A program made the translations under genes and the position numbers. Positions 42,056 to 51,067 of a DNA stretch of 64,000 nt are shown piece after piece. The DNA comes from Frigoribacterium sp. Leaf186 (GTDB lineage: Bacteria; Actinomycetota; Actinomycetes; Actinomycetales; Microbacteriaceae). The stretch's first letter is position 1, and every line of letters starts with the position of its first letter. The stretch is from assembly GCF_001423905.1 (NCBI RefSeq), contig NZ_LMPQ01000010.1, positions 845,332 to 909,331 on the forward strand. Direction: 5' to 3'. A model generated the notes under the pieces. It was not told where the DNA came from and ran no database searches. It worked only from the letters and a program-made list of their open reading frames with translations.

Positions 42056-42958
42056 ATGACCACGCAGAACGAGTGGGTGTTCCCGAAGGGAGCCCTGAGG
42101 CGCGGCGACTGGGAGTCCGTCGTCGACGACGAGCTCGAGGGATGGCAGCACACCGGGCTGCGGGTCGCCGAACTCGCGGCCGGCAGCGAGCTCTCGCTGG
42201 CCGCGGCCGGCATCGAGCGCCTCGTCGTGCCGCTGTCGGGGTCGTTCACGGTCGAGCACCGGGTCTCGGGTGCGCTCGAGACCACGCACCTGACGGGCCG
42301 GGCCTCGGTCTTCGACGGCCCGAGCGACGTCCTGTACCTCTCGACCGGCGCCTCCGCGACGATCGAGGGGGAGGGGCGGGTGGCGGTGGCCGAGGCACCC
42401 ACCGACGAGGTGCACCCGAGCAGGCACGTCCGGCGCGACGAGGTGCCCGTCGAACTGCGCGGGGCGGGTCGCTCCAGCCGCCAGGTGCACAACTTCGGCA
42501 CGCCCCAGGCGCTCGACGCCGGCCGGTTCATCGTCTGCGAGGTCGTCACGCCCGCCGAGAACTGGTCGAGCTGGCCGCCGCACAAGCACGACGAGCTGCA
42601 GGCCGGGCAGGAGTCCCGGCTCGAGGAGATCTACTACTTCGAGACGGCGGTCGAGAGGGGCCTCGACGCCCCGCCGCAGGCCGACCCGTTCGGGTTCGTG
42701 CGCGCCTACTCGTCCCCGGCGGGCGAGATCGACGTGCTCGCCGAGGTGCGCACCGGCGACGTCGCCCTGCTGCCCCACGGCTGGCACGGCCCGTGCGTCG
42801 CGGCCCCCGGCTACGACCTCTACTACCTCAACGTCATGGCCGGGCCCGACCCCGAGCGGGTGTGGCACATCTCGGACGATCCGGCCCACGGGTGGATCCG
42901 CGCGACGTGGGAGGGGCAGGACGTCGATCCGCGCCTCCCGTACGAGCGCCGGCCCTGA
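42056..42958 (+). CDS. iolB: 5-deoxy-glucuronate isomerase
   Basis: The 300-residue two-cupin protein is IolB, isomerising 5-deoxy-glucuronate to 5-dehydro-2-deoxygluconate. Metal-binding motifs include WPPHKHDE near residue 180, EEIYYFE, and LLPHGWHGPCVAAPGYDLYYLNVMAG in the second cupin. ATG at 42056 has AGGAGA 5 nt upstream. The open frame extends 31 codons further without conservation. It sits between mmsA and iolD in the operon. Confidence 0.94.
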   Translation: MTTQNEWVFPKGALRRGDWESVVDDELEGWQHTGLRVAELAAGSELSLAAAGIERLVVPLSGSFTVEHRVSGALETTHLTGRASVFDGPSDVLYLSTGASATIEGEGRVAVAEAPTDEVHPSRHVRRDEVPVELRGAGRSSRQVHNFGTPQALDAGRFIVCEVVTPAENWSSWPPHKHDELQAGQESRLEEIYYFETAVERGLDAPPQADPFGFVRAYSSPAGEIDVLAEVRTGDVALLPHGWHGPCVAAPGYDLYYLNVMAGPDPERVWHISDDPAHGWIRATWEGQDVDPRLPYERRP

Positions 42959-43085
42959 CGACCGCCCACACGGCGAGCACGCGAACACGCACGACGACCA
43001 GCCACACGACGAGCACGCGCACGACGACCTCAGCGTGACGACCACCCGCGGCGACGACGCCGCACCGACGACAGGACACGATGAC

Positions 43086-44963
43086 ATGGGCACCACCAGG
43101 CGGATGACGGTCGCGCAGGCGCTGATCGAGTTCCTCGCGAACCAGTGGACGGTCGACGGCGACCACCGCGAGCGCACCGTCGCCGGCACGTTCGGCATCT
43201 TCGGCCACGGCAACGTGGCCGGCATCGGCCAGGCGCTGCAGCAGCTCGAGGTCGAGCAGCCGGGCCTCATGCCGTACCACCAGGCCCGGAACGAGCAGGC
43301 GATGGTGCACCAGGCCGTCGGCTACGCGCGCACGAGGCGACGCCGCGGCACCTTCGCGAGCACCGCCTCCGTGGGGCCGGGCGCGGCCAACATGCTCACC
43401 GGTGCCGCGCTGGCGACCGCGAACCGGCTGCCCGCCCTGCTGCTGCCCAGCGACACCTTCGCGACCCGCGTCGCCGACCCGGTGCTGCAGCAGCTCGAGC
43501 TTCCGCACGACACGAGTGTGCAGGTCACCGACGCGTTCCGGCCGCTGTCGCGGTTCTTCGACCGGGTCGACCGCCCCGAGAAGCTCTTCTCGATCGCACT
43601 CGCCGCGATGCGCGTGCTGACCGACCCCGCCGAGACGGGAGCGGTCACGATCGCCCTGCCCGAGGACGTGCAGGCCGAAGCCCTCGACGTGCCCGTCGAG
43701 TTCCTCGCGCCGCGGGAGTGGCACGTGCGCCGGCCCGTGCCCGAGCGCGGTCCGCTCGAGCGCGCCGTCGCCGCGATCCGTGCCGCGAAGGCGCCCATCG
43801 TCGTGGCCGGCGGCGGGGTGTTGTACTCGGGCGCCGAGGAGTCGTTGCGCGCCCTCGTCGAGCTGACCGGCATCCCGGTCGGCACCACCCAGGCGGGTGG
43901 CGGCTCGCTGGTGTGGGACCAGCCCGGCTACCTCGGTGCCGTCGGCGCGACCGGCAGCACCGCGGCGAACCGCCTCGCCGCCGAGGCCGACGTGGTCATC
44001 GGCGTCGGCACGCGCTACTCGGACTTCACCACGGCGAGCCGGACCGCGTTCCAGGCGGAGGGCGTGCGCTTCGTGAACGTCAACGTCGCCGCCTTCGACG
44101 CGTACAAGCACGGCACGCAGCTGCCCGTCGTCGCGGACGCCCGCGAGGCCCTCGACGCCCTGCGCACCGAGCTCGCCGACTGGCGTGCGCCGGCCGGGTG
44201 GGTCGAGCGGGCGGCCGCCGAGAAGGCCGGATGGGACGCGGTCGTCGACCGCGCCTTCGAGCCCTCGGGGCTCGCGCGGCCGGGTCAGGCCGAGATCATC
44301 GGCGCCGTGCAGGCCGCCACCGATCCCCGCGACGTCGTCGTGCAGGCGGCGGGCTCGCTGCCGGGCGACCTGCACAAGCTCTGGCGGGTGCGCGACGCCC
44401 TGGGCTACCACGTCGAGTACGCCTTCTCGTGCATGGGGTACGAGATCGCCGGCGGCCTCGGCGTCCGCCGTGCAGCGCCCGACCGCGACGTGATCGTCAT
44501 GGTCGGCGACGGCTCGTACCTGATGCTGCACACCGAACTCGTGACCGCGGTCGCCGAGGGAATCAAGATCATCGTCGTGCTGATCCAGAACCACGGCTAC
44601 GCGTCGATCGGGCACCTCTCCGAGACGGTCGGCTCGGAGCGCTTCGGCACGCGGTATCGCGACGGCAGCGGGTCGATCCTGCCCGTCGACCTGGCGGCGA
44701 ACGCCCGCAGCTACGGGGTCGAAACCGTCGAGATCGCCGCAGGTCCGGAGGCGGTGGCCGACCTGGGCAGGGCCGTGGCGGCCGCGAAGGCGTCCGAGAC
44801 CGCGACGCTCATCCACGTCGAGAGCGACCCCCTGCTCTACGCACCCGGCGGCGAGGGCTGGTGGGACGTGCCGGTCGCCGAGGCGTCGACACTGCCCGGC
44901 ACGCAGCAGGCACGCGAGGAGTACGTCACGCACTCTGTCGCACGCCGCCCGCTGCTCGGCTGA
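43086..44963 (+). CDS. iolD: 3D-(3,5/4)-trihydroxycyclohexane-1,2-dione hydrolase
   Basis: The 625-residue ThDP-dependent enzyme opens the inositol ring. It has the N-terminal TVAQALIEFLANQW and GIFGHGNVAGIGQAL, the proximal catalytic Glu region, and the C-terminal ThDP motif MVGDGSYLMLHTEL with QNHGYASIGHLSE. ATG at 43086 matches the usual IolD start (MGTTRRMTVAQAL). A GTG at 43035 would add 17 residues. It is the last gene of the rightward unit and is convergent with the GntR gene across a strong hairpin. Confidence 0.94.
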   Translation: MGTTRRMTVAQALIEFLANQWTVDGDHRERTVAGTFGIFGHGNVAGIGQALQQLEVEQPGLMPYHQARNEQAMVHQAVGYARTRRRRGTFASTASVGPGAANMLTGAALATANRLPALLLPSDTFATRVADPVLQQLELPHDTSVQVTDAFRPLSRFFDRVDRPEKLFSIALAAMRVLTDPAETGAVTIALPEDVQAEALDVPVEFLAPREWHVRRPVPERGPLERAVAAIRAAKAPIVVAGGGVLYSGAEESLRALVELTGIPVGTTQAGGGSLVWDQPGYLGAVGATGSTAANRLAAEADVVIGVGTRYSDFTTASRTAFQAEGVRFVNVNVAAFDAYKHGTQLPVVADAREALDALRTELADWRAPAGWVERAAAEKAGWDAVVDRAFEPSGLARPGQAEIIGAVQAATDPRDVVVQAAGSLPGDLHKLWRVRDALGYHVEYAFSCMGYEIAGGLGVRRAAPDRDVIVMVGDGSYLMLHTELVTAVAEGIKIIVVLIQNHGYASIGHLSETVGSERFGTRYRDGSGSILPVDLAANARSYGVETVEIAAGPEAVADLGRAVAAAKASETATLIHVESDPLLYAPGGEGWWDVPVAEASTLPGTQQAREEYVTHSVARRPLLG

Positions 44964-44971
44964 CGTCGCGG

Positions 44972-45001
44972 GCCGCGGCCCGGTCGCACAGGGGCCGCGG
45001 C
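44972..45001. terminator. Bidirectional terminator hairpin between iolD and gntR
   Basis: GCCGCGGCCC (44972-44981) pairs with GGGCCGCGGC (44992-45001) around a 10-nt loop. It sits between convergent 3' ends. Confidence 0.65.
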
Positions 45002-45035
45002 TCGCGGCTCCCGTCTCGCGACTCGCGACCCGAGG

Positions 45036-45827
45036 TCAGCGTTCGACGAGCGTGATCTCGAACGAGTAGAGGTCGGGCCGGTAGCAGTGCTGGCCGTGCT
45101 CGACGGCCCGCCCGGAGTTGTCGAAGGCCGTGCGCCCCATGGTCAGGACGGCCCCGCTCTTGGGCAGGTCGAGCAGGCGCGCCTCGGAGGCGGTGGCCGA
45201 GCGTGCCCCGATGCGCTGTTTCGCGACCCGCATCGTCACCCCTCGGCCACGCAGCAGCTGGTAGAGCCCGTGCCTCTCGAGGGATTCCATGTCGAGGTCG
45301 ACGAACGGCTCGGGCAGGACGTTGTCGAGGACGGCCAGGGGCACGCCGTCGGCGGAGCGCAGGCGCACGAGGTGCAGGGTGGGACTGCCGACCTCGACGC
45401 CGAGGGACTCCGCCGTCTTCTCGTCGGCGCCTTCGACGGACGACGAGAGCAGCAGCGTCTCGGGCTTCTGCCCCGTGCGTTCGAGGTCCTCGTAGAGACT
45501 GGTCAGCTCGACATTGCGGGTGACGCGACCGTGGACGACCTGGGTGCCGATGCCTCGCCGACGCACGAGCAGGCCCTTGTCGACGAGTTCTTGGATGGCC
45601 CGCCGGATCGTCGGGCGAGACAGACCCAGCCGGGCGCTGAGCGCCACCTCGTTCTCGAGGCGCGCACCGGCCGGGAGCGTCTCGTCGTGGATGGCGCTCT
45701 CGAGCAGGTTCGACACCTGGTAGTAGAGCGGCACCGGGCCGGAGCGATCGAGCCCGAGGAAGAAGTCGGGAGGCAGCAGCTGCTCGTCCTGAGGCATCGT
45801 GTCCGCTCTTGATCGGTGGTCCCCCAT
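45036..45827 (-). CDS. GntR-family regulator, HutC/UTRA type
   Basis: The 263-residue protein has a winged helix (SGPVPLYYQVSNLLESAIHDE, then LSARLGLSRPTIRRAIQELVDKGLL, about residues 30-95). Its UTRA effector domain (about 115-260) ends RPDLYSFEITLVER. It is embedded in the inositol cluster, so it is the likely repressor released by inositol or an intermediate. An ATG at 45797 would shorten it by ten residues. Candidate sites are the shared 20-bp box at 38565 and 53092 and ATTGT-N4-ACAAT repeats at 53127 and 48931. Confidence 0.88.
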   Translation of the reverse strand: MGDHRSRADTMPQDEQLLPPDFFLGLDRSGPVPLYYQVSNLLESAIHDETLPAGARLENEVALSARLGLSRPTIRRAIQELVDKGLLVRRRGIGTQVVHGRVTRNVELTSLYEDLERTGQKPETLLLSSSVEGADEKTAESLGVEVGSPTLHLVRLRSADGVPLAVLDNVLPEPFVDLDMESLERHGLYQLLRGRGVTMRVAKQRIGARSATASEARLLDLPKSGAVLTMGRTAFDNSGRAVEHGQHCYRPDLYSFEITLVER

Positions 45828-45861
45828 CTTTCCACAGAGGTGGATCGGCAGGAGTCGGGCC

Positions 45862-46767
45862 TCAGCCCTCTCGCGCCGGCACGGTCTCGGAGGCGTCGGC
45901 CGCCATCTCGCGCGCGACGGGCGAGCCCGGCATCTCGCGCTCGAGTTCGTGCGCGAGGGAGTCGAGCTCGGCGCCGCCGGCCATCAACGCGGTCAGCTCG
46001 GGCAGGCTGATCTCGCTCTTCTCGAAGTTGCCGAGGCTCGTGCCGCGGTTGAGCAGCAGGAACCGGTCGCCCACCGGGTACGCGTGGTGCGGGTTGTGCG
46101 TGATGAAGACGACGCCGAGGCCCTCGTCGCGGGAGCGCGCGATGTACTTGAGCACGACACCGGACTGCTTCACGCCGAGGGCGGCCGTCGGCTCGTCGAG
46201 GATGAGCACGCGGGCTCCGAAGTAGACGGCGCGGGCGATGGCGACGCACTGACGCTCGCCTCCCGACAGGGTGCCGATCGGCTGGTCGACGTCGCGGAGG
46301 TCGATGCCCATGCGGGCGAGCTCTTCGAAGGTGATCTGCTTCATCGCCTTGACGTCGAGGCGACGGAACGGACCGGCCCCGGTCGTCATCTCGGAGCCGA
46401 GGAAGAAGTTCCGCCAGACGGGCATGAGCGGCACGACGGCCAGGTCTTGGTAGACCGTCGCGATCCCGGCACTCAGGGCGGCCCTCGGCGAGGCGAAGGT
46501 GACGGGCTCGCCGTCGAGCAACAGCTCGCCCTCGCTCGGGGTGTGTGCCCCGGCCAGCATCTTGATGAAGGTGGACTTGCCGGCACCGTTGTCGCCGAGG
46601 ACGCAGGTGACCTGGCCGGCCGCGACCGTCGTCGAGACCCCGGAGAGGGCGTTCACGGCCCCGTAGGTCTTGCCGATGTCGCGGACCTCGACGATCGTGG
46701 TGCCGACGGCGGCACGGGGCGCCGCGGGACGCGCGTCCGCGCGGTTAGGGGTGGTCTCGGTGCTCAT
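45862..46767 (-). CDS. Sugar (inositol) ABC transporter ATPase, single-domain type
   Basis: The 301-residue protein has Walker [10 protein letters not shown] near residue 60, Q-loop [10 protein letters not shown], signature LSGGERQCV, Walker [12 protein letters not shown] and the H-loop ITHNPHHAY. It has one ATPase domain instead of the two of RbsA/MglA, as in FrcA-type carbohydrate importers. It overlaps the permease gene by four bases. Its ribosome site AGGAGG is the dispersed GGAGGCGCG motif at the end of that gene. Confidence 0.92.
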   Translation of the reverse strand: MSTETTPNRADARPAAPRAAVGTTIVEVRDIGKTYGAVNALSGVSTTVAAGQVTCVLGDNGAGKSTFIKMLAGAHTPSEGELLLDGEPVTFASPRAALSAGIATVYQDLAVVPLMPVWRNFFLGSEMTTGAGPFRRLDVKAMKQITFEELARMGIDLRDVDQPIGTLSGGERQCVAIARAVYFGARVLILDEPTAALGVKQSGVVLKYIARSRDEGLGVVFITHNPHHAYPVGDRFLLLNRGTSLGNFEKSEISLPELTALMAGGAELDSLAHELEREMPGSPVAREMAADASETVPAREG

Positions 46768-47807
46768 CTCGCGCCTCCTGCTCGTGTCCTGACGAAATTG
46801 TTCAGCAGCACCGCGGCGAGCAGCATGCCGCCGAGGACGGTCCGCAGCCAGTTGGTGTCCCACTGGGCGAAGGTGATGCCCTGGAAGACCATGCCGTAGA
46901 TCAGCGCGCCCAGGGCGGCGCCGATCGCGGAGCCGTAGCCGCCCGTCATGAGGCAGCCGCCGACGACGGCGCAGATGATGTAGATGAACTCCTGGCCCAC
47001 CCCGGTGTTGGCCTGGACGGTCGAGGTGCGGAAGAGCGAGATCATGCCGACCAACCAGGCGGCACCGGCCGTGCCCATGAACAGGCCGACCTTCGTCTTG
47101 AAGACGGGGACGCCGACCTGGCGGGACGAGTTCAGGGCCCCGCCGACGGCGAAGATCCAGTTGCCGGCACGGGTGCGCAGCAAGATCCAGGTGGCCACCG
47201 CGGCGACGACGAACCACCACAGGACCGAGACGTAGAAGGTGCCGCCGCCGATCTGCAGCGACGCTCCGAACAACGGCTGGATCGAGTCGTAGGCGGGCAC
47301 CTTGGTCATGCCCTGGATGGCGACCTGGCCGGTGATGATCTTGGTGACGGCGAGGTCGATGCCGGCGAGGGCGAAGAACGTGCCCAGGGTCACGATGAAG
47401 CTCGGCAGGCCGGTCTTCATGACCAGGACCCCGTTGACGGCACCGACGCCGAGGCAGACGACGAGCGACACGACGACCGCGACCCAGATGCTGAGGCCGT
47501 AGTGCGTCGTGAGGATGCCCACGATCAACGCCGAGAAGCCGGTCATGACGCCGGCGGAGAGGTCGAACTCGCCGCCGATCATGAGCACGGCCACCGCGAC
47601 CGCCATGATGCCGAAGGTCGAGGCCGACTCGAGCCAGACGCCGGCCCCGGCGAAGCTCAGGAACTGGGGGGTGTAGAGCGAGAAGAAGAGGAGCACCGCG
47701 AGCGCGGCGACGAAGGCGCCCGTCTCGGGCCGGGCGAGGATCTTGCGGAGGGGGCGACGCTCGAGGCGTGGCCTCGTCGCGATCGTCACGATGTCTGTGG
47801 TCGTCAA
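46764..47807 (-). CDS. Sugar (inositol) ABC transporter permease
   Basis: The 347-residue protein has about ten hydrophobic helices and belongs to the RbsC/FrcC permease family ([20 protein letters not shown] and [23 protein letters not shown]). It forms the channel for the binding protein encoded upstream. It is translated before and coupled to the ATPase gene. The position inside the iol cluster indicates inositol as substrate. Confidence 0.9.
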   Translation of the reverse strand: MTTTDIVTIATRPRLERRPLRKILARPETGAFVAALAVLLFFSLYTPQFLSFAGAGVWLESASTFGIMAVAVAVLMIGGEFDLSAGVMTGFSALIVGILTTHYGLSIWVAVVVSLVVCLGVGAVNGVLVMKTGLPSFIVTLGTFFALAGIDLAVTKIITGQVAIQGMTKVPAYDSIQPLFGASLQIGGGTFYVSVLWWFVVAAVATWILLRTRAGNWIFAVGGALNSSRQVGVPVFKTKVGLFMGTAGAAWLVGMISLFRTSTVQANTGVGQEFIYIICAVVGGCLMTGGYGSAIGAALGALIYGMVFQGITFAQWDTNWLRTVLGGMLLAAVLLNNFVRTRAGGAR

Positions 47808-47874
47808 CGGTGACTCCTGGTTCGAGGAAGGGAGGGGGCCGGCTGCCGCGTGTCGCGCCGGCCCCCGGGGATGC

Positions 47875-48843
47875 CTAGCGCGTGCCGTTGGCGGCGAACT
47901 CGGCGACCTGGGCCGCGTTGTCCTTGGTGACGAAGGCAGGGCCGGAGTAGACCGGCTGGCCGCCGCCGATGACGTTGCCGTTGGTGACGTACAGCTCGAG
48001 CGCCGTGACGCCGAGGAATCCCTGCACGTAGGGCTGCTGGTCGACGGCGAACAGGATGGAGCCGTTCTCGACGTCGGACACGACGTCCTCGGACAGGTCG
48101 AAGGTGCCGACCTTCGCCGAGCTGCCGGACTCCTCGACCGCGCCGACCGCGTCGATGGCGTACTGGCCGCCGAGGGTGAGCACCCCGTCGATGGACGGGT
48201 CGGCCTGCAGCTTCGACTTGATCGTCGCCTTCACGTCGGCGTCGTTCGTGCCGTCGACCTGGAGGTTCGTCATCGTCCCGCCGAAGGTGCTCGCGGCGGC
48301 GGAGCAGCGGTCCTCGAGCCCGACGTTGCCGGCTTCCTGGATGACGCAGAGCGCGTTGGTCAGGCCGGCGTCGGCGAGCTTGGTGCCGACGGCCTCGCCG
48401 GCGACGGTCTCGCTCTGGCCGATGTGGGTCAGGGCGCCGAACTCGGCGGAGCGCTCGATGCCCGAGTTGATGGTGACGACCGGGATGCCCGCGGCGACGG
48501 CCTTCTTGACGCTGTCCTCGACGCCGTCGGGGTTGGCCATCGAGACGACGATGCCGTCGACCTTCTGCGCCACCGCGTTGTCGATGAGCTGCGACTGCTT
48601 CGCGGGGTCGGAGTCGGCGTTGTAGGTGACGGTGGCGTCGTAGTCGGCTCCGGCCGTCTCGGCCCCCGACTTCACGCGGTCCCAGAAGGCGTCGCCGGGG
48701 CCGGAGTGGGTGACGACGGCGAACGTGAGGTCGCCGCCTCCGGTGTTCGGGCTGGCCGTCTCCTGGCCCGTTCCCGAGCAGCCGGCGAGCAGGAACCCGG
48801 TCGCTGCAGCGAGGCCGAGGCCGGCGAGGAATCGCTTCTTCAT
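47875..48843 (-). CDS. Sugar (inositol) ABC transporter substrate-binding lipoprotein
   Basis: The 322-residue protein has a lipoprotein signal (KKRFLAGLGLAAATGFLLAGC) and a ribose-binding-protein fold of the Peripla_BP_4 family (VVTHSGPGDAFWDRVKSGAE, DGIVVSMANPDGV, SIDGVLTLGG). It captures the sugar alcohol outside the membrane. It is the first gene of the leftward transporter unit (binding protein, permease, ATPase) and has an AAGGGA ribosome site. The unrelated open frame beyond its start was discarded. Confidence 0.92.
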   Translation of the reverse strand: MKKRFLAGLGLAAATGFLLAGCSGTGQETASPNTGGGDLTFAVVTHSGPGDAFWDRVKSGAETAGADYDATVTYNADSDPAKQSQLIDNAVAQKVDGIVVSMANPDGVEDSVKKAVAAGIPVVTINSGIERSAEFGALTHIGQSETVAGEAVGTKLADAGLTNALCVIQEAGNVGLEDRCSAAASTFGGTMTNLQVDGTNDADVKATIKSKLQADPSIDGVLTLGGQYAIDAVGAVEESGSSAKVGTFDLSEDVVSDVENGSILFAVDQQPYVQGFLGVTALELYVTNGNVIGGGQPVYSGPAFVTKDNAAQVAEFAANGTR

Positions 48844-48930
48844 TGAAAGTCCCTTCGGTGCGGAGCTCGTCGCGCAGGACGGTCCGGGGTGACGTCGGTG
48901 TCGGGTCCGAGTATGTGCGAGGGGTGCATG

Positions 48931-48962
48931 ATTGTCAATACATTCTGTCATTCGGCTAGGCT
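48931..48962. promoter_or_regulatory. Promoter/operator between the binding-protein and Gfo/Idh genes
   Basis: ATTGTCAATACATT (48931-48944) matches 10 of 14 bases of the perfect repeat at 53127-53140. TTGTCA (48932-48937) and TAGGCT (48957-48962) can serve as -35 and -10 for the rightward gene. The overlap suggests repression by the cluster GntR protein. Confidence 0.5.
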
Positions 48963-49011
48963 CGTTCCGACCCCGCTCGACCGGGGCCCCGCCGACGACG
49001 TCAGGAGAACC

Positions 49012-50196
49012 ATGTCGACACCGGATCGCGTAGGAGTGGGTCTCGTCTCGCTCGGATGGATGGGGCGGCTCCACTCGCGGGCGTACCGCGCGGTCGCGGA
49101 GCACTACCCCGAGCTGCCGGTCCGCGTGGAACTGGTGTCCGCGGCCGACACGGATGCCGACGCGCGACGGAGCGCCGAGACGGTGCTCGGCTACCGCCGC
49201 ACCACCGGAGATTACCGCGAGGTGGTCGCCGACCCCGAGGTCGACGTCGTGTCGATCTGCGCGCCGAACTTCCTGCACCACGAGGTGGCCATCGCCGCGG
49301 CCGCCGCGGGCAAGCCCTTCTGGATCGAGAAGCCGATGGGCCGGTCGGCGGCCGAGTCGTCCGAGATCGCCCGCGCCGCCGCCGGCGCGGGCGTCGTCAC
49401 CTCGGTCGGCTTCAACTACCGGCACGCGCCGGCCGTCGCCCGCGCCCGAGAACTCGTCCGCTCGGGCGCGCTCGGCACGGTGACCAACGTGCGGGTGAGC
49501 CTGCTGGCCGACTACTCGGCCGATCCCCTCGGTGCCCTGACCTGGCGCTTCCGGCGCGAGCGGGCCGGCTCGGGCGTGCTGGGCGACCTGCTGTCGCACG
49601 GGGCGGACCTGGCCCAGTTCGTGGTCGGGCGCATCGAGTCCGTGACCGGGCTCACCGAGACGTTCATCCGCGAGCGTCCTCTGCCGGGCTCGGGCTCCGC
49701 CGGCCACTTCAGCAAGGGCGCAGAGGGCGGAGAGACCGGCGAGGTCGAGAACGAGGACTACGCGGCCGTGCTCGGCCGGTTCGACTCGGGCGCCGTCGTC
49801 GTTCTGGAGTCGAGCCGCGTGGCGATCGGGCCGCGCGCCGAGTACGCGCTCGAGGTCTACGGGACGAAGGGTTCGCTGCGCTGGGACTTCCAGCGGCTGA
49901 ACGAGCTGCAGGTCGCCGACGACACGAGCGGCTACCGCACCGTCATGGCCCAGCCCGGTTTCGGCGACTTCGCCCGGTTCCAGCCGGGCGCCGGCACGAG
50001 CATGGGCTTCGACGACCTCAAGACCATCGAGGCACAGCTGTTCCTCCGGTCGGTGCTCGAGGGGCGCCAGCTGGCGCCGTCCGCCGCCGACGCCTGGTCG
50101 GCCGCCGAGATCGTCGAGGCGGCCGTCCGCAGCGACAGGGCACGCGCCTGGGAGGCCGTGGGTCGCGTCGAGGGGTCCACGACGTACGACCTCTGA
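49012..50196 (+). CDS. Gfo/Idh/MocA-family oxidoreductase, probably an inositol dehydrogenase
   Basis: The 394-residue protein has an N-terminal Rossmann fold (GVGLVSLGWMGRLHSRAYRAV). EKPMGRSAAES carries the conserved Lys, and the C-terminal Gfo domain has GDLLSHGADLAQFVVG with the catalytic-region His. In this cluster it is likely a scyllo-inositol or inositol-derivative dehydrogenase feeding IolE. It has its own promoter and an AGGAGAA site. It is convergent with the isomerase gene. Confidence 0.9.
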   Translation: MSTPDRVGVGLVSLGWMGRLHSRAYRAVAEHYPELPVRVELVSAADTDADARRSAETVLGYRRTTGDYREVVADPEVDVVSICAPNFLHHEVAIAAAAAGKPFWIEKPMGRSAAESSEIARAAAGAGVVTSVGFNYRHAPAVARARELVRSGALGTVTNVRVSLLADYSADPLGALTWRFRRERAGSGVLGDLLSHGADLAQFVVGRIESVTGLTETFIRERPLPGSGSAGHFSKGAEGGETGEVENEDYAAVLGRFDSGAVVVLESSRVAIGPRAEYALEVYGTKGSLRWDFQRLNELQVADDTSGYRTVMAQPGFGDFARFQPGAGTSMGFDDLKTIEAQLFLRSVLEGRQLAPSAADAWSAAEIVEAAVRSDRARAWEAVGRVEGSTTYDL

Positions 50197-50286
50197 GCCG
50201 CGGTGCCTGCCGCACCGGGCTGGTGGGCAGGACGGCCCCCGCGGCCGCACCCGCGCCTCCTCGGGCCCGGTGCGCCGCGGGCGGCG

Positions 50287-51060
50287 TCAGGCGAAGGAGG
50301 CGCGGAACCGTTCGAGCGCCGTGTCGGAGTCGACGGACGGCCAGGCCTCGAGGCCCACGACGCCCTCGTACCCGAGCGTCCGCAGCTCGGCGGCGATCGC
50401 CGGGTACCGGATCTCGCCCGTGCCCGGCTCGAAGCGCCCCGGCACGTCCGCGACCTGGATCTCACCGACCCAGGGCAGCGCCCGCCGCAGCAGCTCGACG
50501 AGGTTCCCCTCGCCGATCTGCGCGTGGTACAGGTCGAGGTTCAGGCGCAGGCCCGGGTTGTCGACGGCGCTCACGAGCGCGAGGGTGTCGTCGGCCCGGG
50601 CGAAGGGCGTGCCCGGGTGGTCCACGGCGGTGTTGAGGTTCTCGAGGGTGAAGACGCGGCCGTGGCGCTCGCCGAGGCGAGCCAGGCGGGCGAGCGTGTC
50701 GAGTGCGCGTTCGCGATCGCCCGGCGTCACCGCTTCGCCGGGGTGCACCGGCAGGCCGTCCGGGTCGAGGCCGGTGCCGTGGAGGTTGAGCCTCGGCGAG
50801 TCGACGACCTCGGCGGCGGCGAGGGAGAGCTCGGCCGTGCGCAGCAGTTCGGCGATGCCGTCGGTCGTCGTCAGGTCGCCCGCGAGGTAGCCGGTCATCG
50901 ACGAGAACGTCGCCCCGGTGGCGGCGAGCGCGGGCAGGTCCTTGGTGGACCAGTCCCAGATCTCGACCTCGAAGCCGAGCTCGTGGAGGCGCCGGACGCG
51001 GTCGACGACGGGGAGCTCGCGGAACAGCATCTCGGCCGAGGCCGCCAGCCGGTAGGTCAT
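50287..51060 (-). CDS. TIM-barrel sugar isomerase (hydroxypyruvate isomerase/IolI-like)
   Basis: The 257-residue AP-endonuclease-2-type TIM barrel has metal-ligand segments TLENLNTAVDHPG (Glu), LNLDLYHAQIGEG (Asp, His), IQVADVPGRFEPGTGE and VGLEAWPS (Glu). The GTGE/VPGR pattern is that of hydroxypyruvate isomerase, but in this cluster an IolI/IolH-like inosose isomerase role is equally plausible. It follows iolG by 7 bp and is cotranscribed with iolE and iolG. The end of the gene contains a GGAGGCGCGG copy. Confidence 0.82.
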   Translation of the reverse strand: MTYRLAASAEMLFRELPVVDRVRRLHELGFEVEIWDWSTKDLPALAATGATFSSMTGYLAGDLTTTDGIAELLRTAELSLAAAEVVDSPRLNLHGTGLDPDGLPVHPGEAVTPGDRERALDTLARLARLGERHGRVFTLENLNTAVDHPGTPFARADDTLALVSAVDNPGLRLNLDLYHAQIGEGNLVELLRRALPWVGEIQVADVPGRFEPGTGEIRYPAIAAELRTLGYEGVVGLEAWPSVDSDTALERFRASFA

Positions 51061-51067
51061 CGCCTGC

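Noticed and set aside
48844-50250. Long N-terminal extension of the binding-protein frame
   Set aside because: The lipoprotein signal fixes the start at 48843. The extension is antisense to the Gfo/Idh gene.
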